A stretch of 64,000 nucleotides of DNA from Epiperipatus broadwayi (GCA_028023455.1 JAQFVV010006652.1:184001-248000); one strand, 5' to 3'. Positions 11,641-22,878 are shown, counted from the first letter of the stretch. Translations and numbers: made by a program. The notes: generated by a model from the letters alone, not told the origin.

Positions 11641-14604
11641 ATAAGTTATATAATTGTAAATAAACTATCTCCAATATGCCTATCCGATCGAAACTAGAGA
11701 TGTGCAGAATGCCACCTGGTGATAAAAATATTTATCTATTTTTCTCTATGCTATCTTTTGGTTTAACACTGCATTTAGGACTATTTATAACTTCTTTCAA
11801 ATGTTTACTACACACATCCAACTTAAACAAAATTAAAAAATAATAATAGTAATCGGATAATGATTCTAAGACAGTATAACTTTTTGTAAGGGAAATATTT
11901 ACCAACCTAACTATATGGAATGTTTTTCCAATGATAAATAAGTGAATATTATCATCCTGAAAGATAATTTTAACCTCAATTATGTGTCATTCACAGTAAC
12001 TCAAAATCATACAATTTTCTATTTAATACTTTCTTTGATAGTTCAATTTAATATCTGAACATAGTTTGATTAATTTAACTTAACTCATGAATCAAAACTT
12101 ACTCAGCCATATAGTTCACTTCTTACTGTAATGACAGATAAAAAAATTGAGCACATTGATATTGTTGTCTAAAAACTATTGAATTCATGTGCTAGTCTGA
12201 CAGTTTCATTCAGCATCATGACAACAAAATGCTAAAATTAAATAAAACGAGTAAAACAACACAGTCAACTAATCAAACATAAAGCAGAATACTAAACAAT
12301 GCCCATAGATATGTCTTGAACAATGGTTTACTTATGTAAAATCCTTGTAATATATACCCTACATTCTTAGCCCAAAGGCAGATTGAAATGATTAGGCAAT
12401 AAGTAGATGGTAGTTTACATTGCTTGTCATTCTCTTAATACAATTTATTCTAGCACTTTAACATTTAAAGCTATAACATAAACTTTACTGAACAATTTTT
12501 ATTTAATTACATCACATATAACCAGCAAAATAAGATAATGTATTCCATCATAATCATATAACTACATCAACTAAATTACTTGTATATAAAGTTGTTATTC
12601 TGTCAAATATATTATATGGAAAAGATGTTAGAACTCCATTATCACTTAACATAAAAGCACTAAAAACCAATTTCTACTCCATAAGATTCAGAAAATACAA
12701 TGGCAAGCTTTTGAGATCAATCTAATATATTTTTCTGCTTACAATTTATGATAATATTGAATTTATTATGGTAAGAAACATATTAGTAAGATTTTTGTAA
12801 GTAAAGCAAATGAAAGGTAACAGATTGTTAAAAGTGTTTTATAGTCAAATTAAGTATGATTTTTGTAGAAGAGGCAAATACAATTTACATTATAAAAATT
12901 ACCTCAAAGATATTCTAAAAAAGTACAATATTAACTGCTTTCATTTGGAAAGATAATAGTTTAGAATAGAATTCAGAGTAGAGCTATAAAGATTTTCAAA
13001 TAGGAAATGCTGTGCTGAAATTAATGATCAGCATCACAAGATGTTAAAAAAAGAGCTAAAAAAACAACCTTAAAATATATATGGATCTGTGTTTCAAGGA
13101 TTGGTTTGTCTAATCATTACAAAATTCTTCTTTAGCTTTTTAATTAATATACTTCCCAAGAAAAGATTAAACTTTATTTTACAATTTAACTAATAATTGG
13201 CTGAGCAATGCTTTTGTTCTGGGAAGTCATAATCACAACACTCAAATTCATCAGTTAAGCTGGTGTCATTAGGAAAAACAATGACATTAATACTCGATAG
13301 TTGATATGTAAATTCCTAATTTACATATTCCACTTCTGAGACAAAGTTATCCAAAAGACTTTTTTGTTTATTGTGTGGATATTATTAGTGATAAATTATA
13401 CCTCTTTCAATTTTCTTTTCAGATTGTTGCACTCTGTACATATTATTTTAATATTCCATAGATCAAAATCATGGCATATTCCATTTGATACCCCAAAAAC
13501 ACTGACTTCACATTGGGATCTTTCTTTGCATGAGAATGCATGTATTGATGTTACACTAGCCTAGTAGTGCTGTTAGCACATGATTCCCCATAGTACATTG
13601 CTTTGCAATAAGATTCATTGCTGCTGATTTTATAAACAATCTGGAGGACCTTGCCTGGAGACAACCTGACCTTCATATTGTTTAAAAGCTTATTCAAATT
13701 TGGAAAAGTTCTAAAACTGATATTAAATGCATCAGCACATATATTAGAATGGCTATATTCTTTTAAAAACATAATGATGATAATGATTGTAGATTTTAGT
13801 AAAAATGTTTAAAATATACACTATAATTGGATAACAGTTTTATTTTTAAAAACTTTTTTTTTAGATTTATTTCTGAGGCAATTTAATTATAATATATAGA
13901 CATTATCAATTTTTAACTATTATTGCCATCATAATTTAAAACTATCAATGGATATTTAATCTTTTTGTTTAAAAATACATTAGAACAAGTTATTTCTCAG
14001 TGAGATATTTTTTTTGTTTGTTATAAATGAGTCTTCAGTGTAATTTATTAGTATATTTGTTTTCTGGAAAAAGTATTTTTTATCACATGTGTAGTATATA
14101 CACATACATATATGCATATCTTCTTAAGTAAAACATAAAATGAACATTTAAAAAGCTTTAATATATATCTCACTTTATATTTTATTTAAAATCAATAGCA
14201 TTTTAAACATTATTTTACTGGTTCAAATTCAAAGTATATATAAGCACAATTTTTGTATGCTTCTTGTCCCACATTCATGTTTTCAAAAATAAATAAAGCC
14301 CAATATAATTTAAAACATCTCAATAAAAATCCTACTATTCTATATGATTAAAACTGAGTACTGTATATCAAATTTTATACAAAAAAAAAAACCCCCACTG
14401 AGAATCAGTTGAAAATTACTGTTACCTTTTCAGTTTCTTTACCACAATCAAACTATTGTTTCCATCTATTGAGTGAAATTACAAATACAGTTTATCAGTA
14501 ATAACTGTGGTAATAACTCTAAACATGAGGAAATATTTTACAAACGGAAACACAATAAGAACATTCAGCACATGAGTTATTGATTGACCTTAGATCAACA
14601 TGGG
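11641..14604. other. no gene seen
   Basis: This 3-kb stretch is A/T-rich and nearly free of repeats I can recognise. A good pyrimidine tract with AG at 13402-13422 leads into a 47-codon frame ending at 13564, but that frame resembles nothing. There is no LINE, SINE or tRNA-like motif. Confidence 0.5.
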
Positions 14605-14945
14605 TGTGACTAGAATTTCGGTCTCAGGGTGGCCTTCGAGCATTCCATCATCAGATTTTCAATTGGATGGACGGTTGAAGAGTTGGAATGTGTAGTAGAT
14701 TGGAGCCTGTCCATTAAAGTATGAAGATTGTCTATCTTAATATATATCTGAGCACTTATAGTATATATGTGTGGGAGATGATAATCTGGACCAACTGATG
14801 ATTGCTGGTTTAGCATGAAATACGTATATTGGTGATTATTTATCTTGTCAGCATATATGTGCTTGAGTGTATCAGTGTTATTAGATAGAGTGGAGAGTGA
14901 TGGGTCATCTGAAAGTTTGTGCTCATATACCCTATATATAAATAA
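14605..14945 (+). mobile_element. family B repeat, copy B1 (hammerhead-bearing)
   Basis: A unit of about 310 bp, single orientation. It matches one arm of the palindrome at 35338-36032 almost base for base from GCATTCCATCATCAGATTTT (14639) to the GTGCTCATA.CCC box (14925-14940). It holds a hammerhead ribozyme (14783-14837). Downstream is a tRNA-like segment whose B box is mutated here but intact in copy B3. It looks like a short retroelement with a ribozyme plus Pol III head. Confidence 0.75.
14783..14837 (+). ncRNA. hammerhead ribozyme, type I (B1)
   Basis: Core bases: CTGATGA (14795-14801), stem II TGCT/AGCA with loop GGTTT, GAA (14817-14819), then A-T closing a minimal stem III (AT/AT around ACGT) and H17 = A, with cleavage expected after 14828 (triplet AUA). 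Stem I pairs CCAA (14791-14794) with TTGG (14829-14832); beyond a bulge, AATC (14783-14786) pairs with GATT (14834-14837). The first stem-II pair is a T-T mismatch, so activity may be reduced. Confidence 0.7.
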
Positions 14946-15917
14946 AGATTTTAAAAAACCATTATCAGTATAGAATGCAAAGTGAAATGGTTAAAAGTAT
15001 TCAATGTTTATATAATAAACACTAAGTTCTTTTTAAATATATTATATATTAATTTTTGAGAAAGTGAAGTCAAAGATTGGAATCAATGTCATTTTTAGTG
15101 TAAATATACTGAAATAATATTTTATTTTCAATTTCTGTAATAAATACAGAAGAGTAGTGAGAAAAAACAATCTAAATTAACATAATAATAGACATAAGTA
15201 AATGCAAAATGATAAAACAGATTTTCAACAACTCACTGCAAAACAAAGATCTTCATGACGGCCTCTTATAGAAAACTGTGAAGAGAGTGACAGTACCCAG
15301 GAGGCTTGCCAATTTCCAGGGGATAACAGTTTAAACCTTTCCCCACCCCTTGTTTATTCTCAAGCTAAGGATATTAAATATCTATTTATATAATAGATAT
15401 ACAGATTAATTAATAAATAAAATAATAAGAACGAGAAGTATGACACGTGACTAACTTTAAAAAACTGATTTTGAAAAAAATGCTTTCATGATGCTAAATT
15501 TTAAAATGTGATTTTTTTTTTTTTTCATTATAAATAAGTTCACACGTAGTTCCTTATATAAAAATTCACTAATGATGCACAAATGCAGAAAAGAAAAACA
15601 ATTTGCATATTATTTTCTCCCTTCTATATAGCATGCCAAAGGTTATTTATCTTTCTTCTGCTACATCACGATAATTGAATTATTGCTCTCATTTAAAAAT
15701 TTTCCATTATCTTCTTCTGTGAGGAATTGTTCTGGTTAGTTCAAAAACATTATTGATAACAAAAACAGAATTTTATAATAAAAATTACGAAAGATAACTA
15801 AAATAAAATGATATAATAATTATTTTTGGCAAATTAAAAATTTACATTAAAAATGTATACAGTATATAATATTTAAATACAAGTATATTATCTCTACTGA
15901 ACTTAATGTAATTAAAA
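14946..15917. other. no gene seen
   Basis: A/T-rich sequence with a short C-rich patch near 15340-15350 and a poly-T run at 15513-15526. No repeat or exon is recognised. Confidence 0.5.
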
Positions 15918-16136
15918 GGGATTTGAACTCAAACTTTCAAGCTCCTTACAACTATCCACTCCATCTTATATAACTGATACCCATGATCACATACTTGTGA
16001 AAAAGATCTGGACCAACTGATGAGTGCTGGTTCAGCATGAAATACATATATTGGAGATCATTTATCTTTTTCACACTATGTGGTCAAGTCTATTAGCTGT
16101 ATAAGATGGAGTGGATAGTTGTAGCTATATATGTAT
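15918..16136. mobile_element. family B repeat, copy B2 (ribozyme between inverted tRNA-like arms)
   Basis: The left half (15947-16004) and right half (16060-16135) are inverted copies (CTATCCACTCCATCTTATA on the left, TATAAGATGGAGTGGATAG on the right). The single hammerhead sits at the symmetry centre. The left half continues outward into a minus-strand B-box-like GAGTTCAAATCCC (15927-15939). So the order is tRNA-like pointing left, ribozyme, tRNA-like part pointing right. The right half is cut short at about 16136. Confidence 0.7.
16005..16059 (+). ncRNA. hammerhead ribozyme, type I (B2, best copy)
   Basis: All core positions are present: CTGATGA (16017-16023), stem II GTGCT (16024-16028) with AGCAT (16034-16038) around loop GGTTC, GAA (16039-16041), A15.1-U16.1 and a minimal stem III (AT/AT around ACAT), and H17 = A at 16050 (AUA triplet). 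Stem I is CCAA (16013-16016) with TTGG (16051-16054); then, past a GGA bulge, GATCT (16005-16009) pairs with AGATC (16055-16059). The pair next to the core, G-T, was probably G-C before CpG decay of CACGAAA to CATGAAA. Confidence 0.82.
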
Positions 16137-17069
16137 AATTCATATGAAAAATACATTATTTTTTAACTCCAAATACCATAGTATTTATATCTTTATAGAA
16201 TAAATTTCAGACGTAGATTTATTACTGGTATCCAGCAGATCTAATATTCGAAATGCGGACTTGAATGTACCCCCCCCACACACACACACACTCCCTTTTT
16301 AATAAATCATTTTTGACTTGTCCTATATAGCTACTACAATAATAGATTGGCGTATAAAGAGCTAAAGATTAGTAGATTGATTCCTAGCTTAATTTGCCAC
16401 GTGGATGCTTAAATATCACATGACCTCGGGTCAATTACCAAACAATTATTTGACCTACACAATTTCAAGCAGGTGAAGTAACAAACTCAAGAGCTAATGA
16501 ATGACTCTCATGTGAGTTAAAAAACAAATCTTAATTTAGTCAAGTGAATGGAAGTAATATGCAGAACGAGTCTTTTAGTACTCAGACATAATACGACCTA
16601 CTAAGCAACTATGTGATTAATTATTTTCATTTTAATTTTCTTTAATAAATTATCTCTTTTGAGAATAAACAATTTATAAGAATCATATAAGTTTTTTAAA
16701 TATAACTTTTAAATTTATTCACTCAATTTAAGACAACAAAACCAGAGTATATTTTAATTAAAAGTGAAAATGCAATTAGTTTTCTTCTTAAAAAAAAAAA
16801 AAAAACAAGTTGCTGAAATAATATTCTGACTTCTTAAAATGTGACACGAATCTCTTACTTAATTTATTTTTAAAGTTCATTAACATTTCTGTTTTTTTTT
16901 AAATCTAAGTAAAAATTTTAGTCGTCAAACTTGATGTTTTAAACTATAAGCAAAATATCATTAATCTAAAAATTCATTATTTAAAATTTTTTATTATCCT
17001 AACAAAATTTCAAAAATAATCTTTAATTATAATATATAAAATAGTTTGGGCATACACACACAATAAAAA
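16137..17069. other. no gene; short CA microsatellite
   Basis: C8 followed by (CA)n lies at 16270-16291. Otherwise A/T-rich sequence with poly-A (16791-16805); I see no gene. Confidence 0.5.
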
Positions 17070-17490
17070 CAAAAGCAATAAACCTCAAGCATGTGCGCTT
17101 GAAAATGAGGTGGTAGGGACCTCTATAGGTCTTAACCACAAGTTTACACTTTGGAAGAAAAGAGGAGATCCTTTACTTCAACCTACCTTCGATATCGAAA
17201 GTAGGTTGAAGTAAAGAAGGATTCCCCTCTTTTCTTCCAAAGCATAAGCTTGTGGTTAAGACCTGTAGATATCAAAAGTAGGTTGAAGTAAAGAAGGGTT
17301 CCCCTCTTTTCTTCCAAAGTGTAAGCTTGTGGTTAAGATCTGTAGAGATCCCTACCTTCGTATCGAAAGTAGGTTGAAGTAAAGAAGGGTTCCCCTCTTT
17401 TCTTCCAAAGCGTAAGCTTGTGATTAAGACCTGTAGAGGTCCCTACCTTCACATTTTCAAGCGCACATGCTTGAGGTTTATTGCCTTAGT
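17070..17490. mobile_element. family D foldback with amplified core (D1)
   Basis: The outer arms pair GCAATAAACCTCAAGCATGT (17073-17092) with its complement at 17463-17482. The inside is built from a module of AAGTAGGTTGAAGTAAAGAA, then CCCCTCTTTTCTTCCAAAGC, then GTAAGCTTGTGGTTAAGACC. It occurs three times in direct orientation (from about 17197, 17275 and 17363) and once inverted (17130-17192). D2 at 23456-23660 is the simple one-module version. No frame spans it. A transcript would form a long, branched hairpin. Confidence 0.75.
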
Positions 17491-17939
17491 AAATATTACT
17501 TATGTAATCAATGTGTGTTAAATAAATTTATAATTACAACTTTAAATTTATAAAAATAAAATTAAAGAATAAAAATAAATAAATATAAATTAATGAGCCT
17601 AAATACAGTGATCTGCCTATTTTCTTTTTTACACTATCTTGTAAAAATTAATTTATAATAGGGAATATAAATCTATTCTTGAAATCTGAAAAATTAATAA
17701 ATCCAAAAAAGTCCTGATTTCTAGAGATTTTAACTGAATGGTATTTTTACCTATATAAAGTTTAAAAATATTTTTATGACAATTGTTTTCATAAGAAGAT
17801 ATCTTTGATAGATTTTTATTGTTGCGATGAGAAATCACTTCAAAAACTGTCTATCATAAACTTTGCTAATATTTGCTTGTTATATGTATAAATTCACTGT
17901 TTTTGCATTAATACATCATTTAAAGTACAATTCTATTAA
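17491..17939. other. no gene seen
   Basis: A/T-rich sequence; one minus-strand frame of 61 codons (17653-17838) is low in complexity and resembles nothing. Confidence 0.45.
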
Positions 17940-18060
17940 TTTTAGAATGCTGGTAGTACTCATAACCTGGATTTAAATCCTGATCTGGTAAAACTTGATT
18001 TTTTTTTTTTTTTTGAGGTTCTACTCAGACTTAGATTTTTCTTTCAGGTAGCCAGCTTGC
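17940..18060 (+). mobile_element. family G SINE-like, copy G1
   Basis: A tRNA-like head (ATGCTGGTAGTAC near 17947, then the B-box-like palindrome GGATTTAAATCC at 17970-17981) is followed by a T-run and a tail ending TTTCAGGTAGCCAGC. The head and tail recur at 50095-50215, and a more diverged copy is at 28750-28900, so this is a dispersed SINE-like family. No cloverleaf or acceptor stem survives. Confidence 0.5.
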
Positions 18061-18088
18061 AGATAAGTTATACCATCCAATATTGTAA

Positions 18089-18715
18089 TTTCAAATTTCT
18101 TTCATCATTAATAAATATGTAAGAGTTAATACACTTGGCACACATAGTGAAATTAAAATTCTTTAGTTGAAATAATTATTCCTCATGGCTAAGTGCTTTC
18201 AGAGATTCCTTCTCCATATTCATAGCCTTCAATTATAATAATTTATGCAAATCTATACAAGTTCATTCACATAGTCCATCTTTTTGAAATAGAAAAGCGT
18301 ATATCTTTTCTGTTTATTGCTTTTATGTCTCTTGCTATAAACCATGCCACCTTAATTTTCCTCTTGATATCATTCATTTCAGTAGAAATTATTGTAGCAT
18401 TTGCAGGTTCAAATTCATGATTAGTCACCTTCTGGTGGTCCACAAACACTGAGCTACCTTCATTCCTGCTCAACACCCTTTTGTACAAATATTTGTGTTG
18501 AGCAATTCTGTTCATTGTAGTGGCCCGAGTTTTGCCGTAGTATAAAGAAAATCATACATGCTTTTCTATTTTGAAAAGATGGACTATATGAATGAACTTG
18601 CACAGATTTGCATAAATTATTATAGTTGGAGGCTATGAATATGAAGAAGGAATCTCTGAAAGTGCTTAGCTGTGCGGAATAATTATTTCAACTAATGAAT
18701 TTTAATTTCACTATA
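18089..18715. mobile_element. Penelope-like fragment in inverted repeat
   Basis: Two inverted arms (about 18142-18290 and 18560-18714) each contain the end of the endonuclease frame and the sequence after it; the loop contains the rest of the endonuclease. The composite is flanked by an 18-base direct repeat with two mismatches, TACCATCCAATATTGTAA (18071-18088) and TACCATTTAATATTGTAA (18716-18733). Inverted partial copies are a known feature of Penelope-like elements, which fits the protein evidence. Confidence 0.55.
18267..18551 (-). pseudogene. Penelope-like GIY-YIG endonuclease relic
   Basis: On the minus strand, the frame open from 18551 begins SLYYGKTRATTMNRIAQHK, which fits the Y(x)G(x)T...R(x)..H pattern of the GIY-YIG core. 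It continues with VFVDHQKVTNHEFEPANATI and then DIKRKIKVAWFIARD..AINRK. That order (histidine/asparagine block, then an RK-rich helix, then Asn-Arg) matches the C-terminal endonuclease of Penelope-like retroelements. An in-frame TGA precedes it (18552-18554) and no RT is found upstream. The last residues (FSISKRWT) are repeated in the opposite arm near 18560 on the plus strand. Likely a dead 3' fragment of about 95 residues. Confidence 0.65.
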
Positions 18716-18733
18716 TACCATTTAATATTGTAA

Positions 18734-19139
18734 ATGTATATTTAACAATTCTTAGCTAGAAATAAAACAAGAATGAAAAACATTTCAAATACTTATTCCT
18801 CAGCAATTGTCAAGCCTGAAGAATGACCTTTTGTTCTATTATTCTTTTTGGAGAAACCTTTTCTCTGCAATAAGCTGTTTCAAGGTTGGTCTTTTTTTAA
18901 ACATTAATCCAGCACCATGATTTCCAAAGTTTCCAGGAATAATAGTTTATAAAATTGTGAGTTTGGGTAATCAATAGAGATTAAATTATAATGTTATTAA
19001 ATTCACAACCAGTACTACTCTATTTGCATATACAATGCAATTTCTGATATGTAGGACCTAGCTTTAGATAAAAAAAATATAATCTGTGTGCAAGTCTGAT
19101 TTTATAAATACCAAATCTAAGCATATGAAAAATTCACAA
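18734..19139. other. no gene seen
   Basis: A/T-rich sequence. A CTGAAGAATGACC...GGAGAAACC string at 18819-18859 loosely resembles the motif in family A, but no stem pairing supports a ribozyme. Confidence 0.4.
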
Positions 19140-21350
19140 ATAATGTTAAATTTTATTGTTCTGTTATTACTGGTATGCAGTCCCAGTTTTCCAGCATTTT
19201 TATTTTACCCCCATTTATATAAACTTTATGTATTTTTATAATATCATATTTTCAAATTAATATTTAAAACATTATTACATTGGTTTTGTTTTTGTAAAAT
19301 TGTTTATTATATTTTTCATTTACTTTATTTGTTTTCATTTTTGTGTTTTGTTAATCTCTATATTATATCTTGTTATATTATCTCTATGATTATGTGTGCG
19401 TTTTGTTTTATTAATTGTTGATCATTATATTACTTTAGTTCATTTTGTTGGCGTACCATTTACTGTTGGCGATTCTACATTACATGGTTATACACAAAGT
19501 TGGTGGTGGTTTAATTATTCATTATTGTTGCGTTCCCAAATACTATTAGTTGATTGATTCTGTTGTATAAATGAAACGTTTCTTCATTATTATCTTTCAT
19601 ATTGTTTTGATGTTTATATTATTTATTATATTGTGTTGGTGCAGGGTAAAGGATTTTCTTTTTGATAGGACGATGGTGTTCGTTATCTATACATTATATT
19701 ATGTTTGGTGTCGTCTGCCATATCAATTATGGTTATATATCATATATGATTATTTTATGGATGAAACCGCAGAAGATGAAGGATAATATCTATTTTTATA
19801 ACATCTAGTGAACATCTGAACATTCTTTAGGCTATTCGTTCAGATGGTACATTAAAATTTATCGATTTATTTATCAGATAATTGTAAACATGTAAGAAGC
19901 TTGGCTCAGATATCTTTGTTTAAAACAACAAAGTTTGTGTTTATAATAAATTATTGAAAACATGATGTTGCTTGAATATACAAATCTATGTTGATTTATA
20001 TATTATTGTTGTTTTATCATTCGTTCTTAAATTATATTATATTCATTGTTTCCGTTATTATTCAGCTTTGTTAATTGCAATGGCTGCATCTTCGACAAGT
20101 GATTTTTATCAATGCTTCTTTAATTCCACATTTGAATACTTTTGATCTATTATGTTTTGGATATGTTTAATACATCAATTATTCTATATGCGATTTGGTT
20201 TATGCTAAATGTTGCATTGTTTACACGCGTCAGTTCAGTTGTGACTGTCTTTGTTTTATCAAATGGATTAATATAATCGATTTATTGGTGTATTATTGTT
20301 GTGTTCATTTATTTAAATGTACCTTCATTATTATTATTAGGATGCCGTTCATGATTCTTATTGAGTTTGTCACTGATTAACTGCGATGTGTATTTTAGTT
20401 GGGTTATTATTATACTGATGAAGCCTCATCATTTACTGGTTTGTTCAAATAAATGCTGTATTACCACATGTTGCGATGTTCTACCAATGCCATTTTATTT
20501 GTCTTTTCCACATTTATTGATAGTTGCAGTGTCCCCATATGGTTCGAACATTCTCTTTTGCTGGGCTGGGCTTTAAAATCGAATCTAATTTGTCAGCTAT
20601 CAGTTTGCAAAATGGATGTTTGACCCAGACATATTGTTGCTTATTATTATTAGTTTTGCATTTAATGTAAACTTATAAGTTAACTTCTTCACCTTTAATT
20701 TGCTATTAATGTTTGTTCTTTGTGCTTCATTATATCACAGTCATGATTGGGTTCTTATCTATTCAATTATTATTGGCATTCAGTCAAAGCTGATCTTTGG
20801 TTAACAGACCTAACATGTCATATAGTTGTGACAGCATTATTAACTTTCTGTGTAATGTATATCTTTATTACCTTATTTCATTTATTGCAATGGAAGTGAT
20901 TTTGTATGTTTGTTTAATCTCCAATGCCTGTTTGCGTTTCTCCACGACATCTTGCGGTTATTTATTTCATACCAACATTTATGTTATTGTTAGTTCATTT
21001 CTTTATTCTTTGTGAGTTTTATATTACTTCTGCTTTAATCGTAATTTACCTTTGGTTCTTTTAATTCTCTGGATTAATTTTGTGCCTTAATTTTGATTAT
21101 TATCTCTCAACAGGATTTGGCGTTAATTAGATTTATGTGTAACCTCGAAACATTATCATAGTTTTTATTACCAATTTTATTACATTGGGTTGAAGTTCGG
21201 TTGGACCTGGGATCTCACCATCCTATTCTAATTGGCTTTAAAGTATTTTGTCTGGATTCTAGATTTTGTTATATGGTACAAATCTGACCGTTACATAGGT
21301 TTTTTTTCTGATTATTGAAGCCCAAATATGGGGCTACAATTATTTTTCCT
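19140..21350 (-). other. T-rich, strand-asymmetric block; possibly decayed minus-strand coding
   Basis: The plus strand is conspicuously T- over A-rich and G- over C-rich for about 2.2 kb, unlike both flanks. Translating the minus strand gives short coding-like runs without stops, for example QQYVWVKHPFCKLIADKLDS near 20640-20580, DYINPFDKTKTVTTELTRVN near 20281-20222, and LSQLYDMLGLLTK near 20840-20800, which faintly recalls a BEL/Pao polyprotein motif. The runs are in different frames and interrupted. A-rich coding strands are typical of LTR retroelements, so a decayed minus-strand retroelement is my best guess, but I cannot identify a domain. The plus-strand frames here are hydrophobic and probably artefacts of T-richness. 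Confidence 0.3.
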
Positions 21351-22519
21351 GACCCTGTATACTAATGTAACAATATACAATATATGTGTAAATTTTTGCT
21401 TTTGTATATGAGCCTGAATAATTTTTTTCCCCTGATTATGGCACATCAATGTGTGGTTAGAAACATATCACATTCCCTGAGATCCACACACATTTCTCTT
21501 AGCTTACATATATGTAAAAAAAAAATTTCTGATTATGCCACCTCAACATACAGCTTTCGAGGTATATACCTATACACCCTGAATAAAAACTTTCTTAATT
21601 GTTAATCATACATTCCACATGGAACTATTCAGGTGATATATACATAAATATGTCATAATTCTATAGTTATGTTTCCATCTATTTTATAATGCTTATTAGT
21701 TTAATATTTGGGTTTTATATTACATGTGTAACATTATATATTTAATAATGTCTTTTTTTTGCTGACTGGTAACTGATGCCCGAGGGTGACTTGAATAGGG
21801 CATGAGCTATTCTCATATAAATTTTATCATCAGGAGTAGAAAATTTAAAAAGGGAGAACCCATTATTTTACTTAAAAAAAAATTGGGATTGGATTTGAGC
21901 AATGAAATGAGAACAGCAAGAGAAATATCTCTATATGTACTTTAAATAAAACTAAGCATCAACGCCATCAAGCGGATGTCACGAGCTAATAGAAAAGTAT
22001 CAATTTTTATTTTTAAAAAGGTTCTAATAGTAAATTTTGATTAACAGTATGAGTCTGGCATTCATCCAACCATTACAGTGACATGTTACTATAATCATGT
22101 ACACACACACACAAATATAAAATATTTTTATAAGTAAATAAAATCTTACCAGCCAAAGATTGTTAAATGTTACCTTAAATAATTGGTTTGAATCAAATTT
22201 CACACTTCACAAATAGATTAGAAAAGCAATACATTTTAAGAAATTCATTTGAGATTAAAGTTCCTTTTATGATAGTTAAAAGTAATAAAAATGTTCTATT
22301 ATTTGATGTTTAATGAATAATTAAGTATATTATAAATATATGTATATGTATCAGGTATTTGAAATAAAAATTGTACTAAAAAAGAATGAAGTCTTTAATT
22401 ATATAACAGATTAAAAGCAAAAATAGGGAGTTTATTATTATTAGTTTTTGGGGCTATTCTATTTTCAGTATTCTGACGATTGTAATATTTTTTCCAATTC
22501 AAAAGATAATCTACTGAAA
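21351..22519. other. no gene seen
   Basis: A/T-rich sequence with a short CA tract at 22102-22113. On the minus strand near 21829 a CTGATGA occurs but lacks a following GAAA at the right distance. No gene or recognised repeat. Confidence 0.45.
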
Positions 22520-22878
22520 GATTTGAATTTGTCTGAAGGTTTGTAATGATGGTATATTATAAGATATGATATGTTGGACTATTTCCATCATTTATGAGTG
22601 AATGTTGAATGTATAGAAAATTTTAAACTCTATTTAAACTTTTCAAATACAAACAACTTGTTAGTAAAAACACACAAATAGACAATACAAGTTAGTAATT
22701 ACACAATGTTTCGAGTAGTAGTATTCTCCACTCTTCTTCAGGTGTTGCTGGCTTATCAGTGACAATATTCGTTGTCACTGTGCATATAGGCCAGCAACAC
22801 CGGCAGAAGAGTCGAGAATAATACTACTCAAAATGTTGTGTAATTACTAATTCTGTATTGTCTATTTGTGATTTGAAT
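22520..22878. mobile_element. family A palindromic SINE dimer, copy A1
   Basis: Two A units lie head to head: the left arm on the minus strand (22529 to about 22760) and the right arm on the plus strand (about 22770-22869). Both share GTTAGTAATTACACAA and its complement, CAGCAACACC, and CTGAAGAAG. The palindrome is bounded by the 9-bp repeat GATTTGAAT at 22520-22528 and 22870-22878. The tRNA-like heads present in A3 and A4 are missing here; the centre is a short hairpin (AGTGACAATATTCGTTGTCACT). Confidence 0.75.

Noticed and set aside
13402-13564. Candidate exon after a good pyrimidine tract
   Set aside because: The 47-codon reading resembles nothing, has no donor and no second exon.
14610-14816. 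Minus-strand frame of 68 codons in family B
   Set aside because: It runs antisense through a ribozyme-bearing noncoding repeat, and equivalents in other B copies are interrupted.
20417-20423. CTGATGA in the T-rich block
   Set aside because: No GAAA follows a hairpin, and stem I cannot pair.
19571-21015. Several plus-strand hydrophobic frames of 60-73 codons
   Set aside because: They are produced by T-richness (Phe, Ile, Leu, Tyr codons) and share no domain or start context.
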